This document shows, one piece after another, positions 52,907-61,944 of a stretch of 64,000 nucleotides of DNA. Origin of the DNA: Methanosarcina siciliae T4/M (GTDB lineage: Archaea; Halobacteriota; Methanosarcinia; Methanosarcinales; Methanosarcinaceae). The stretch spans positions 3,286,001-3,350,000 of the forward strand of contig NZ_CP009506.1 of the NCBI RefSeq assembly GCF_000970085.1, given 5' to 3'. The first letter of the stretch is position 1; every line of letters begins with the position of its first letter. The notes under the pieces are model-generated. The model was not told the DNA's origin, did no database searches, and saw nothing but the letters and a program-made list of their open reading frames with translations. The translations under genes and the position numbers were made by a program.

Positions 52907-53503
52907 ATGCCCTCCAGAGACGCCATCTTTGAAGTCCTCAGAAAAAGTGTACATCTGGTTTCAATCCTGATAGTACTGATCTACGAATTTTACGGGAAAG
53001 AGACGATCCTCTGGGTGCTCATGCTTTTCCTTGTAACCGTCCTCATCCTTGAATACTTCCGGCTCGAGCAAGGCATGAAAATTCCCTTTTTCTATATGAT
53101 GTACAGGGAACACGAAGCCGATAGCTGCGGAGGGCATATCTACTTCGCCCTAGGCGCAATTGCAGCAATCTCCATCTTCAGCAAAGAAATCGCCTATGCC
53201 GCAGTCCTTATGACCACTTTCGGAGATCTGGCTGCAGCCCTGATAGGAAAATTCTACGGGAAAAAAAGAATTTTCAAACAGGTCTTTAAAAATGATAAAT
53301 CCCTCGAAGGTTCAGCTTCCGAATTCATTATTGACCTGCTGATTGGACTATTTATAGTCGGAGATCCCTTTGTGGCTCTTATCATGGCTTTTTTTGCAAC
53401 CCTTTCGGAAACCGCAGTAAACCAGATAGACGATAACCTCGTGATCCCGATTTTTTCCGGTTTTTTCGGGCAGGTGACCCTGTTTTTATTGATGTATATG
53501 TAA
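52907..53503 (+). CDS. Diacylglycerol/polyprenol kinase family membrane protein
   Basis: A 198-residue membrane protein. Four or five hydrophobic segments enclose the conserved cytoplasmic motif TTFGDLAAALIGKFYGKKRI ... DKSLEGSASEFIID, the CTP-binding region (GDAxAxxxGxxxGK ... KSxEG) of Sec59/dolichol kinases and phosphatidate cytidylyltransferase relatives. It probably phosphorylates a polyprenol or archaeal lipid alcohol. It follows the LPG-synthase-type gene by 43 bases. Confidence 0.85.
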   Translation: MPSRDAIFEVLRKSVHLVSILIVLIYEFYGKETILWVLMLFLVTVLILEYFRLEQGMKIPFFYMMYREHEADSCGGHIYFALGAIAAISIFSKEIAYAAVLMTTFGDLAAALIGKFYGKKRIFKQVFKNDKSLEGSASEFIIDLLIGLFIVGDPFVALIMAFFATLSETAVNQIDDNLVIPIFSGFFGQVTLFLLMYM

Positions 53504-53977
53504 TAAATCAAGAAAAGGTGCTCCGTCAATCGGCTGATCTGTCCCGGGACATAAAAAAGTATCTTTCAATATTCGCTGCGCCACAAAATATTCTAGCCAG
53601 CTGCCGGTTGGAGAAATGCCTTTATTGACCCCGGAAACCGTATTTAAAACCCGGAAAAATTTTGTTATTTGCTAGCTTTTATTCCTTCTTTGTTCTTTTC
53701 GTCTATTTGGGAAAGACCGCTCTCCTGCGTCGAGCGGGAACAAGAACGACACGATAAAGCGAGTAAGGTTTTACGGGTTAGAAGCCAGAGCTTAAGCCAG
53801 CAGCCGGCATTTGAGCTAAAAATGTCAACAAACTGAGGACGGGCAGACAGAAAAAGAGGCAATGAAGTAGGGACAATGAAGTTGAAAAATTAGCAGCAAA
53901 AAAAATAGAAGGATAAACGGAAACACGGGGAAAGAAGGGGGTAAGGTAACTAAAAAAGAAAAAAGTGGCAGGCCGAA
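53504..53977. other. Intergenic region between convergent genes
   Basis: No gene supported. GACCCCGGAAACCGTATTTAAAACCCGGAAAA (53628 on) contains repeated CCCGGAAA. The minus-strand open frame at 53665-53862 has poor composition. GGCAGGTGCCTGATTCGGCCTGCC-like complementarity appears near the end of the VWA gene at 53965-53990 and may help terminate it. Confidence 0.35.
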
Positions 53978-56455
53978 TCAGGCACCTGCCTCTTCTGTTC
54001 CGGTTTCACCCTGGGCCTGTTTAAGCTTTCTCATTTCCCTTATGCGTCTTACCAGGACTTCTCCGAGGTAAAGGAGAAGAGCTGCAAGAAGCACATAAAC
54101 TTTCAGACTCACAGGCTCGGTTGCTTCCCTTTCGGAATTCTGCCTTGCGTCCTTCAGCAGAAAGGCTCTCGCCTCCTTTTCGGTATAAATTTCTCCCCCG
54201 GTGGAAAGGATCAGAGGTTTAATATCATTATTGAGCCCGACGTCACGGTACTCAAGCGGATAGTTTACCGCGAGCGGGTAGCCGGAAATATCATGAATCC
54301 CTATTTCATCCGGGTTTACACTTGCTTCATAAGTGTTCCTGCCCGTAAGGGCAAGATCAATCTGGGTTCCGTCCAGTTTGAGCTGAGGGATTCCTTCGTC
54401 GTACATTATCAGGGTGAGGTCGGAAGGGGTACCAAGCCATGTATCCAGAGCTTCAACGACAGCTCCTTCTTCTGCCTGTGGGTTTCCTATTGCCCAGTTA
54501 GCCATGCCTGAAATAAGTCTGCTGTTTGACCCGTTGTAAAGAGCAGAAGCCCAGCGAGTATTTCCGTCTCCGTTATCCGTGGAAAAAGCTGCAACGCGCC
54601 CGAGCCCGAAGCGCCAGGTGGTAAGCACAGGCTGCCCCGTAACCGTAATGACCAGGCGTTCAGCCCCGGCTTTTGGTGTAACCTGGTTATATCCTGTGAT
54701 ATTGGTGGTAAGGTTTACACTCTTTGTGATAAAGTGGTCGGGAGAGTACTCAAGAAGCATGTAGGTACCGGGGTCCTCCGGTTCCTCTCCTTCGTCCTCA
54801 GGAGTCGCAACCGTATCTTCAAACACGATATTTGCCCGCTCCTCCATATCGATATGCAGATAATTGTTTTGAAGTCCCAGCTCCTGCATCAGCTTCTCAG
54901 CATAAAGGGTTCTGGTCTGATCGGCCTGGGAAGGAGCAGAAGAGCGGATATGGACAAAGTACAGGTTTACGCCCATATCCTGCAGTTCTTTTGCGGCCTC
55001 CAGGCTTGCGTCATACGAGTCCTCAATCCCTCCGTCAGAGATAATAATAGCATCAAGCTCACCGTCTTCGCCTTCCAGCATCTCCTTTGTGACAGCAAGC
55101 CCCTGGTCCAGAGAGGTTTCTGACTCTTCGCTGGGGATCAGCTGCTCGATTTTATCTTCCAGAAGGGCAAGGTTCTGCGGGAGCCCCATGTACAAAAACC
55201 CTTCCGAAACATCATATCCAACACTTCCGAATGCGATTATTCCAACATTTGCATCTTTCAGGTTATCATTCCTGAGGATAAAGATGGCATTTGACAGGAT
55301 ATCTCCCAGAGTACCGTGAGCAGCCGTGCTTGGAGAGATATCAAGAACCAGGACCAGCTTTCTTCCTCCTTTAAATTCTGAGGGTTTTGAAACTACAGGC
55401 AGGACATCTTCCAGGGAAGAATTAAGGTATTTTCCATAGTTATAGGCCTTATCTCCTCCGACGACAATAAGCCCTCCCCCGTTGCTGACATAATTTTTGA
55501 TTTCCTTCATCTCAGCCTCGGAAAAATTGCCTATGATCTGGTCGTCAAGCACAAGCGCCTTGCTGTCCGTAATATTCCCTGCTCCGGGATAGTCATTTAC
55601 AACCGAAACCTCGTAGAGGTTTCTCAGGATACTGGCGAGAGGAGAACTGGAGTCCGCGGTAACAAGTGTGATTTTTGGCTTGGGGATTACGTAAAAAGAC
55701 TTGTAAAATTCGTTATTTGATTTATTGAAGTCCTCGCCGGACGGAGTGATCTTTACACTCAGATTGTGGGCTCCGAGCGTGGTAAATGTTTGGTTAATTA
55801 GAATGGTATTATTCCGAGTATCCTGCGAAAACCGCTCGGGTGTGACTATTCCATCCACAGAAACTTCAAGTAAATAGCTGACACTCTGTTCCGAAGCCTG
55901 GCGGACGACGATCTCAAACTCGTTCTGGTTGTCCACGACCACGGTCTTGTCCCCGAGCACCTCGACGCTGAGATCGTTTGTCTCAAGCTCGGGCTGGACA
56001 AGATAGACTGGAGTATCAGCGTCCCTTGCAAACCTCAGGGCTTCCTCAAGGTCCTTTCCGTCGTTATTGTTCCCATCGGTAACAAGCACGATCTGGTTGC
56101 CAAGCCCGGAATACTGGACCACGGCATCCCCGAGTGAGGTCTTCTCTCCGGTCAGCTGCACGAGAGTGGTAGGAGTATCGGCAGTAAGGGCTTCATACAG
56201 CCCGGTCCCCGTATCTTCGGGGAAAAGGTTCATACTTTCGGTCCTGTCCAGAACAAGCACAAGTGAAGGGTCTTCCTCACTGATGGTCTGGGTAACCGTT
56301 GTATAGGGGGCAGCAAGAGCAAGGACAAGGAGGAAAGCAACAAGCATTCTCCATTCCACAAGTTTTGTTTTCGTCTTCCGCAGGAGATAAAAACCCGCAA
56401 TAATCACGGGAATAATGAGGAGGAGCATCTCAGGACTCTCAAGGGCTACGTTCAC
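53978..56455 (-). CDS. VWA-domain membrane protein with glutamine-amidotransferase-like region (distal gene of the MoxR cluster)
   Basis: An 825-residue membrane protein. Two N-terminal membrane helices (~10-55) lead to a degenerate VWA-like domain (SLVLVLDRTESM, ~83), a beta-rich CARDB/BatA-type middle, a class I amidotransferase-like fold (ALVLDDQIIGNFSEAEMKEI then GGGLIVVGGDKAYN, ~290-345) and a complete VWA domain with DISPSTAAHG (~372; MIDAS-type D-x-S-x-S is kept as DISPS). The C-terminal helix VYVLLAALLLYLGEVLV anchors it. Its start overlaps the end of the previous gene by four bases (ATGA). In MoxR clusters such proteins are membrane-bound complex or chaperone components. Confidence 0.85.
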   Translation of the reverse strand: MNVALESPEMLLLIIPVIIAGFYLLRKTKTKLVEWRMLVAFLLVLALAAPYTTVTQTISEEDPSLVLVLDRTESMNLFPEDTGTGLYEALTADTPTTLVQLTGEKTSLGDAVVQYSGLGNQIVLVTDGNNNDGKDLEEALRFARDADTPVYLVQPELETNDLSVEVLGDKTVVVDNQNEFEIVVRQASEQSVSYLLEVSVDGIVTPERFSQDTRNNTILINQTFTTLGAHNLSVKITPSGEDFNKSNNEFYKSFYVIPKPKITLVTADSSSPLASILRNLYEVSVVNDYPGAGNITDSKALVLDDQIIGNFSEAEMKEIKNYVSNGGGLIVVGGDKAYNYGKYLNSSLEDVLPVVSKPSEFKGGRKLVLVLDISPSTAAHGTLGDILSNAIFILRNDNLKDANVGIIAFGSVGYDVSEGFLYMGLPQNLALLEDKIEQLIPSEESETSLDQGLAVTKEMLEGEDGELDAIIISDGGIEDSYDASLEAAKELQDMGVNLYFVHIRSSAPSQADQTRTLYAEKLMQELGLQNNYLHIDMEERANIVFEDTVATPEDEGEEPEDPGTYMLLEYSPDHFITKSVNLTTNITGYNQVTPKAGAERLVITVTGQPVLTTWRFGLGRVAAFSTDNGDGNTRWASALYNGSNSRLISGMANWAIGNPQAEEGAVVEALDTWLGTPSDLTLIMYDEGIPQLKLDGTQIDLALTGRNTYEASVNPDEIGIHDISGYPLAVNYPLEYRDVGLNNDIKPLILSTGGEIYTEKEARAFLLKDARQNSEREATEPVSLKVYVLLAALLLYLGEVLVRRIREMRKLKQAQGETGTEEAGA

Positions 56456-58329
56456 AGTTCACCCCTCCCGCGGATGATCAGGATTTCAAGCAGCATAAGC
56501 AGGAACATGACTACTATAAGATAGTTGGTAATATCGTTTTTTGCAGTATAGGTATCAGACCGGACAAGCCTTGACCCGTCATTTTCAACTGCCTGGCTGA
56601 TAAGTTCCGAGGCATCTACTGTAGTATTCGATTCCCGGTCATCATAGAGGTTGACTGCAATTTCCTTGTCCGAAATCCTGTATATCCCGACCTCGTCAAA
56701 GAGCAAACGGTTTGTTGTCAGGGTCTTTGAAGGCGTCTGGACTTCTTCGGTCTTTGCCAGGGAAGTCAGGGTTCCGGTTTCAAGGTTATATTCCGAAATA
56801 TCCCCTATGCCTCCGAGCCATTCAACGAGTTTTATCCAGAACACAGGGTACTCAGGCAGGTTGTGGAAATTGTTCCAGGCCCCGTCCCCGAGCTCGTCGT
56901 TAAGCCCCATATAGAAGATAGTGCCTTTTCCTACCTGCCAGTAGCTGAGCATGGGAATCCCGTCTTCCGTAGCTACGAGAGTTGTGGAACCTGTTCTCTC
57001 AGTTGCGTTCAGGTATTTGCGGACCGAGATCTCATCGGTTTTCACGTCCTCCGTAATGCTGCTCTGAAGGACTTCTTCAACCTCGAGCCCGTCTTCTGCT
57101 ACCTCAACTCCGAGAGGTTTTATAGGCAGGAGCTTAACAAGGTCGACCTCGGTTTTATTGGGTTCAAGGGCTTCACTTGCAATGAAAACCGCATTTCCCC
57201 CGTTTCGCACGTAATTTTCAATATTATCCACCGAACCGTTGGAAATCGGAGTTTCTTTCTGGGCGAGCACGACAAGCGTATAGTTGTCAAGAGAAGCCGG
57301 CACGGAATCCCGGATTTTCAGGTCACTGTTGGGGAGCAGGGAAAGCGCTGTTTTTGAAGGTAGTTTCCCATTATCCGTGACATAGAGGACCTGCTGCCCG
57401 GAGGTATCCGGAATTGAGATGTAAACCTTATTATCAACGGACAGGTCATCCTTAACGTTGAGACTGATCGTGGTAATTCCTGGGTTCAGGTTTGCCAGTG
57501 TGAACTGGTTCGTACCGCCTGCTGGAACAGAAAGAGTGAAAGACTTTGAAGTATTTCCCGAAATTCCTCTTCCTGTCTCTATTTCAACGTTTGAGCTTTC
57601 ACCTTTATAGTTTTTGACCACACCAGTGTAGCTGTATTCCCCGTCTGTGGCTTCAATCCAGCCATTAATTATACCTATATTATCCGCAGGCTTTCCGACC
57701 TTTACGAAATTGACCTCAAGCCCGTAGGACTCCGCCAGGTTCTTGGAAGCTACGGGGTCGTCTCCGTTCCAGTTTGTAAAGTCCGAAATAACAATGATCC
57801 TGCCCCCCTCATCAGCGAGGAGACGCATACCTGTGGAAATGGCTGCAGAGAGGTCGGCAGTGCTAGCTCCCGGTTTAACTTTCCCGAGGATTTCTCCGGC
57901 AGCTGAAGCGCTTTCGCCCTCAAGGGCAAGCAGGGGAGTACTGGAAGCAAGGATTATGCTGTTCTTCTTGCTCACATAGCCTTCAGCAATTTCAACCGCA
58001 TCTTCAAAACGTGACTCTACCTGCATACTTGCCGAAGTATCAAGGATGAGCACCGTATGCTCTCCGCTGAGGGGCTCGTTTGAGGTGTAATAATAGCCTG
58101 CAGCCCCGATGGAGAGCAAGATCAGCATAAGGAGCTGAATAAGGAAAAGGGGATCTCGCACGATTTTCGTAAGCGAAGCATAAACCCTTTTTCGTTCCCT
58201 TTCAAGCTTGAGGATAAACATCAGGGAGGGAATCGAAAGTACCGCTGGTTTTGGGCGGAGCATGTAAATGATTATAAGCGGAATGATACTCAGGAGGGCA
58301 GCAAGAGCAAGGGGGTTTTCAAAAGGCAT
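56452..58329 (-). CDS. BatA/VWA domain membrane protein
   Basis: A 625-residue membrane protein. The N-terminal BatA domain (FENPLALAALLSIIPLIIIY with RPKPAVLSIPS) is followed by a membrane helix, a VWA domain with the MIDAS DTSASM (~97; D-x-S-x-S) and a long beta-rich external region containing a ThuA/GATase-like segment (LVVLAQKETPISNG, ~345). A C-terminal helix (NYLIVVMFLLMLLEILI) anchors it. It starts three bases after DUF58 ends and overlaps the next gene by four, so translation of the three is probably coupled. Confidence 0.88.
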   Translation of the reverse strand: MPFENPLALAALLSIIPLIIIYMLRPKPAVLSIPSLMFILKLERERKRVYASLTKIVRDPLFLIQLLMLILLSIGAAGYYYTSNEPLSGEHTVLILDTSASMQVESRFEDAVEIAEGYVSKKNSIILASSTPLLALEGESASAAGEILGKVKPGASTADLSAAISTGMRLLADEGGRIIVISDFTNWNGDDPVASKNLAESYGLEVNFVKVGKPADNIGIINGWIEATDGEYSYTGVVKNYKGESSNVEIETGRGISGNTSKSFTLSVPAGGTNQFTLANLNPGITTISLNVKDDLSVDNKVYISIPDTSGQQVLYVTDNGKLPSKTALSLLPNSDLKIRDSVPASLDNYTLVVLAQKETPISNGSVDNIENYVRNGGNAVFIASEALEPNKTEVDLVKLLPIKPLGVEVAEDGLEVEEVLQSSITEDVKTDEISVRKYLNATERTGSTTLVATEDGIPMLSYWQVGKGTIFYMGLNDELGDGAWNNFHNLPEYPVFWIKLVEWLGGIGDISEYNLETGTLTSLAKTEEVQTPSKTLTTNRLLFDEVGIYRISDKEIAVNLYDDRESNTTVDASELISQAVENDGSRLVRSDTYTAKNDITNYLIVVMFLLMLLEILIIRGRGEL

Positions 58330-58332
58330 TTA

Positions 58333-59214
58333 TTAGCGTCTCCTTCTCCTGATCGTATAGTAAAAAGCATTAAAGATAGGGGTGTCGGTTGTGAAGGTGT
58401 AGAACTCGGCTCCGACCTTCATGCAGGTTTTTTTAATGCTTGCAGTGTGGTCGTCCAGTTTCTGAGTATAACGTTCCTTGAACTTTTCGCTGATATATGT
58501 CCTTATATCTTCCCCTGTTTCAAGGTCTACAAGCTTGCTGTTTCCCTGGAGAGGAAGTGCTTTTTCCGTGGGGTCAAGCACCTGTATAACGATGAGGTCG
58601 TGATCCGAGAGCCTGTACAGGGCTGTTTCTATTGCTTTTGGATCCTGCATGAAGTCGGAAATCAGGATTACAAGGGACCTTGACCTGATCACCTGGCTAT
58701 ACCTCATGACGGCTTCACTGATGGAAGTACCCCCGGATAGTTCAAGTGCGCTGAGCCGATCGATTGTCCGCATAAGGTTCTTCCTGCCTCTGCGGGGCCT
58801 ATTGATATCAACTTCTTCCGTAAACGTGGATATGGCAAACCTGTCGTTATATTTGGTTACCAGGTAAGCAAAACCTGCAGCAAGCATGGCAGCATACTCA
58901 AACTTCGAAGTTCCCTTTTCGGGATAATCCATGCTTTTGCTGGCGTCCAGAAGGATATGGGTTGTAAGGGTCTTTTCTTCTTCAAACTGCCTCACATAGA
59001 GCTTTTCAGTCCTCGCATAAGCCTTCCAGTCAATATCCTTCAAAGCGTCGCTTGAGTCATACTCCCTGAACCCGATAGTATCGATTCCGTGCCCGCTTCG
59101 GGTTGACGGACGGTTTCCTGCATAGACTGTCGATACTCTCTTCCGGACCGAAAAGGTAAAGCGGTCAAGCTGCCTGAAAAAATCCGTTTCGATTTTTTGT
59201 TTTGTGCGAGTCAT
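58333..59214 (-). CDS. DUF58 domain protein
   Basis: A 293-residue protein. The DUF58 signature lies at ~50-75 (TIGFREYDSSDALKDIDWKA then RTEKLYVRQFEEE; consensus R-x-Y-x-x-G/S-D-x-x-x-x-I-D-W), followed by a VWA-like fold beginning ILLDASKSMDYP (~87, MIDAS D-x-S-x-S). DUF58 proteins accompany MoxR ATPases and VWA membrane proteins across bacteria and archaea and are thought to be substrates or adaptors of the ATPase. Located between moxR (205 bases upstream) and the VWA genes (three bases downstream). Confidence 0.9.
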   Translation of the reverse strand: MTRTKQKIETDFFRQLDRFTFSVRKRVSTVYAGNRPSTRSGHGIDTIGFREYDSSDALKDIDWKAYARTEKLYVRQFEEEKTLTTHILLDASKSMDYPEKGTSKFEYAAMLAAGFAYLVTKYNDRFAISTFTEEVDINRPRRGRKNLMRTIDRLSALELSGGTSISEAVMRYSQVIRSRSLVILISDFMQDPKAIETALYRLSDHDLIVIQVLDPTEKALPLQGNSKLVDLETGEDIRTYISEKFKERYTQKLDDHTASIKKTCMKVGAEFYTFTTDTPIFNAFYYTIRRRRR

Positions 59215-59419
59215 TCCTGATCTTCAACTGAAAAGCCCGGTTCTGCCGGACCTGAATAATCCCGGGGGCTTTGTACTTTGCAGGGGATTTTAACCTCATA
59301 TTACATTTCACACATTCAATCCCTGGAACCTGCCGAGTTACAGGCCCTTAGGATTTCATTTATCAAATTTTATTTATTGAATGTATTTTTAGAATCTACT
59401 TGCCGAATCACTACCCGTT

Positions 59420-60394
59420 TCATTTGACTTTCTTTAGAATTTCCTCAATGGCTTCGTCCGGGGTCATCCCGCTTCTTTCGGCTTCAAAGGTAAGGATCAA
59501 CCTGTGGCGGAGAACCGGGTAAGCCATGTAATCGATATCCTCTTTGCTCACGAAGTTCCTGCCCTGGATCAGAGCTCTTGCTTTTGCTGCAAGGATCATG
59601 CCGATAGATGCGCGGGGAGAAGCCCCGTACTCGATGCGTTCCTTATCCTTGCGGGTCATTGACACAATAGAAAGGACACGTTGCTGGAGTTCTTCGGAGA
59701 TCGGAACCTGCCGGGTAAGCTTCTGTAAATCAAGAAGTGTAGACTTGTCCAGGCCCCTTGTGATCTGCGGAGTTTCGGACTTTGTATAACGATTTATAAT
59801 CTCCATTTCCTCTTCAAATGAGGGATAGTCTACAAGGACCTTTAAGAGGAAGCGGTCCAGCTGAGCTTCGGGAAGAGGATATGTGCCTTCCATTTCTATG
59901 GGGTTCTGGGTAGCAAGGATAAAAAAGGGGCGGTCAAGCAGAAAAGTATCGTTTCCGACTGTTACCTGTTTTTCCTGCATGGCTTCGAGCAGAGCGGACT
60001 GGGTTTTGGGGGATGCACGGTTGATCTCATCTGCAAGCACGATGTTTGCAAAAACAGGCCCGGGTTCAAACCTGAATTCTTTTTTGTCGCCTTTCTCTTC
60101 AATCACGTTTGTTCCTGTGATGTCAGAGGGCATCAGGTCGGGGGTACACTGAATTCTGCTGAACTTCAGGTTCATCGCCTTTGCAATCGTGGAGATCATA
60201 AGGGTCTTTCCAAGCCCGGGGTTGCTTTCCACGAGGGCATGCCCTTCACAGAGGATTGAAATTATAATCTGTTCCACTACCCTGTTCTGGCCCACTATGA
60301 CATTCCCTATTTCTTCAAAGAAACTTGTAAAAATCCTTCCCGTGTTCTGATAGGTCGTGCCGGCCTGCCCTGAATCGATATTATCCTCACTCAT
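59420..60394 (-). CDS. MoxR family AAA+ ATPase
   Basis: A 324-residue AAA+ protein. Walker A is ESNPGLGKTLMIST (~57), Walker B is VLADEINRASPKTQ (~122), sensor 1 is ILATQNPIEMEGTY (~155) and sensor 2 is SPRASIGMILAAKA (~260), all typical of MoxR. MoxR ATPases act with VWA proteins to insert metals or cofactors or to mature surface complexes. I start at ATG 60394, with GGTGGAG six bases upstream, rather than 60427. First ATPase of the operon; a TATA-rich stretch near 60600-60660 lies upstream. Confidence 0.92.
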   Translation of the reverse strand: MSEDNIDSGQAGTTYQNTGRIFTSFFEEIGNVIVGQNRVVEQIIISILCEGHALVESNPGLGKTLMISTIAKAMNLKFSRIQCTPDLMPSDITGTNVIEEKGDKKEFRFEPGPVFANIVLADEINRASPKTQSALLEAMQEKQVTVGNDTFLLDRPFFILATQNPIEMEGTYPLPEAQLDRFLLKVLVDYPSFEEEMEIINRYTKSETPQITRGLDKSTLLDLQKLTRQVPISEELQQRVLSIVSMTRKDKERIEYGASPRASIGMILAAKARALIQGRNFVSKEDIDYMAYPVLRHRLILTFEAERSGMTPDEAIEEILKKVK

Positions 60395-60677
60395 ATTTGC
60401 TCCACCCTTTGAATCGCTGTTTTTCACGGGTTCCGATGCCCTTTCCTGCTAACATTATCCGTTTCTGCAACAGAATGTCATTCAAAACAGCTGTTGTTCC
60501 AAATATAGTCTGTAAGTCTAAATACAGCCCGTAATTAAATCCTGTAATTTCCAAAACTGCGCTCAATAACCTTCGGTTAAACCGAATGTGGTTAAGCCCG
60601 ACTTAATATGAATATTTTACAATCTTGATATCAATTTTGATATAAATGTTTCATGATCTTAGTGTAAATTTTTCATA

Positions 60678-61571
60678 TTATTCTTCTGCAAGTTGTTCAA
60701 AGTAAGTCTGAATTACACTCCTGTACCCTTCGGGCAGGTTCTCATAATAAGACTGGGAAGCAATGGCTTCCGGGTTGTAGAGATCCGACTGAATGAATGA
60801 TGCGTTGTCTCTCTCTTCCCCTTCTTCCTGGTTCATAAAACCCTCCCCTGCGCCAGGAGGGATCTCCAAGTCCACTTCCGTGCCTTCAATTATGATAACA
60901 GCCGGCTCTCCAAATAGATCTTTATTGCTCTGTTGTTCTCCCGACGTCCCGCCGTTTTCCTCCAGGGAAACAAGGTCCGAACTACCCGGGAAGAGGATTT
61001 TATCGATCACTTCATCCATGTCGGTAGGACTTAAAGTTGTCTGATACCCGGTATGGGCGACATATACCAGAACCGCAACAGCAAACACGGTTAGCAGGAC
61101 ATCTTTTGCAAGCTTTTTCCTGTTAAGGAAAGCAGAAGACTGCACAGGCTTCGAATCAATTACGACGCTGCCTATAAGGTCGCGGACGATTATATTATCC
61201 ATATCCCGGTTGTCATAGGCTGTCCTCATCCTCTCCCTGAGTACAGGATATTTTTCTTCAATCAGGGTAATGGCATCTTTCTTTTCAGCCCTGTAATACC
61301 TGACTGCCGTGAGAATAAGCGAGAGGGCAAAGGAAAGAACAATCAACCCCAGCGTCTCAAAGATAATTTCAGAACCAAGAATACTATATTTTGAACCGGT
61401 ATAGGGCTCGAAGGCGGGAAACATTAAAAATATATCCCTCATGTTGAAGAGCACAAAAAGGGTATAGAGAACCAGAAACGTTGCAAGAAGGTCTGCAAAA
61501 ACATAGAGTCCTCTGTATTTTTTCAGAACCGATTCGTGTTTGTTTATGATTTTTTCAAGCTCCAGAGCCAT
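60678..61571 (-). CDS. Membrane protein associated with the MoxR cluster, 297 aa
   Basis: Three hydrophobic segments: two near the N-terminus (YVFADLLATFLVLYTLFVLF and IIFETLGLIVLSFALSLILT) and one at ~158 (DVLLTVFAVAVLVYVAHTGY). A cytoplasmic charged helix lies between (EEKYPVLRERMRTAYDNRDM). The Ser/Asp/Glu-rich C-terminus is probably external. No family name is recognised, but halophile and methanogen MoxR/DUF58/VWA loci commonly carry such a gene first, so it is probably part of the same system. Start ATG has GGGAGCAGGATGG, a site ~5 bases upstream. Confidence 0.75.
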   Translation of the reverse strand: MALELEKIINKHESVLKKYRGLYVFADLLATFLVLYTLFVLFNMRDIFLMFPAFEPYTGSKYSILGSEIIFETLGLIVLSFALSLILTAVRYYRAEKKDAITLIEEKYPVLRERMRTAYDNRDMDNIIVRDLIGSVVIDSKPVQSSAFLNRKKLAKDVLLTVFAVAVLVYVAHTGYQTTLSPTDMDEVIDKILFPGSSDLVSLEENGGTSGEQQSNKDLFGEPAVIIIEGTEVDLEIPPGAGEGFMNQEEGEERDNASFIQSDLYNPEAIASQSYYENLPEGYRSVIQTYFEQLAEE

Positions 61572-61944
61572 CCTGCTCCCTTCTGCAACCGGAGATCCCG
61601 GTTTAATTATTCATAAGAATGTTATATAAAGACGCACAAAGACAGATAAAGATACTATAGGGAGATATTATAGAAAGATACTATATAAAGGTACTATATA
61701 AAGGTACACGTTCCAGCTGCAAGTTCCTTCTATATGTTCCTTCTATATGTTCCTTCTTCAAGTTCCTTCTGTATAGTTATTTCCAAATATACCTTCTGTA
61801 AGTCCCTTCCACAAGTTCCTTCCGCAAGTATTTTCCGGAAATGTATTCATGTTAAAATTTATTTCAGAACCTGAAAATTCTTTTCTGAACATGGAAATCC
61901 TTTTCTGAACCCGAAAAACGATTTCCAAACCTGAAAAGTCCGGG
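61572..61944. other. Intergenic region with a repeated TATATAAAGGTAC / GTTCCTTCTATAT tract
   Basis: Between pheA and the membrane-protein gene, both on the minus strand. The next entry is a degenerate repeat. On the minus strand TCTTTATATAACATTC (61633-61618), ~50 bases before ATG 61571, is the likely promoter of the MoxR cluster. Confidence 0.45.
61640..61830. repeat. Degenerate short repeats of two related kinds
   Basis: Left part: about four versions of (A)GATACTATA/AAGGTACTATATA. Right part: GTTCCTTCTATAT three times, grading into AAGTTCCTTC and AAGTCCCTTC versions. Probably slippage-derived. Confidence 0.75.

Noticed and set aside
53665..53862. Minus-strand ORF of 65 codons downstream of the VWA operon
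   Set aside because: Poor composition (many Ser, Arg, Cys), no site, and it lies in the 3' flank of convergent genes.
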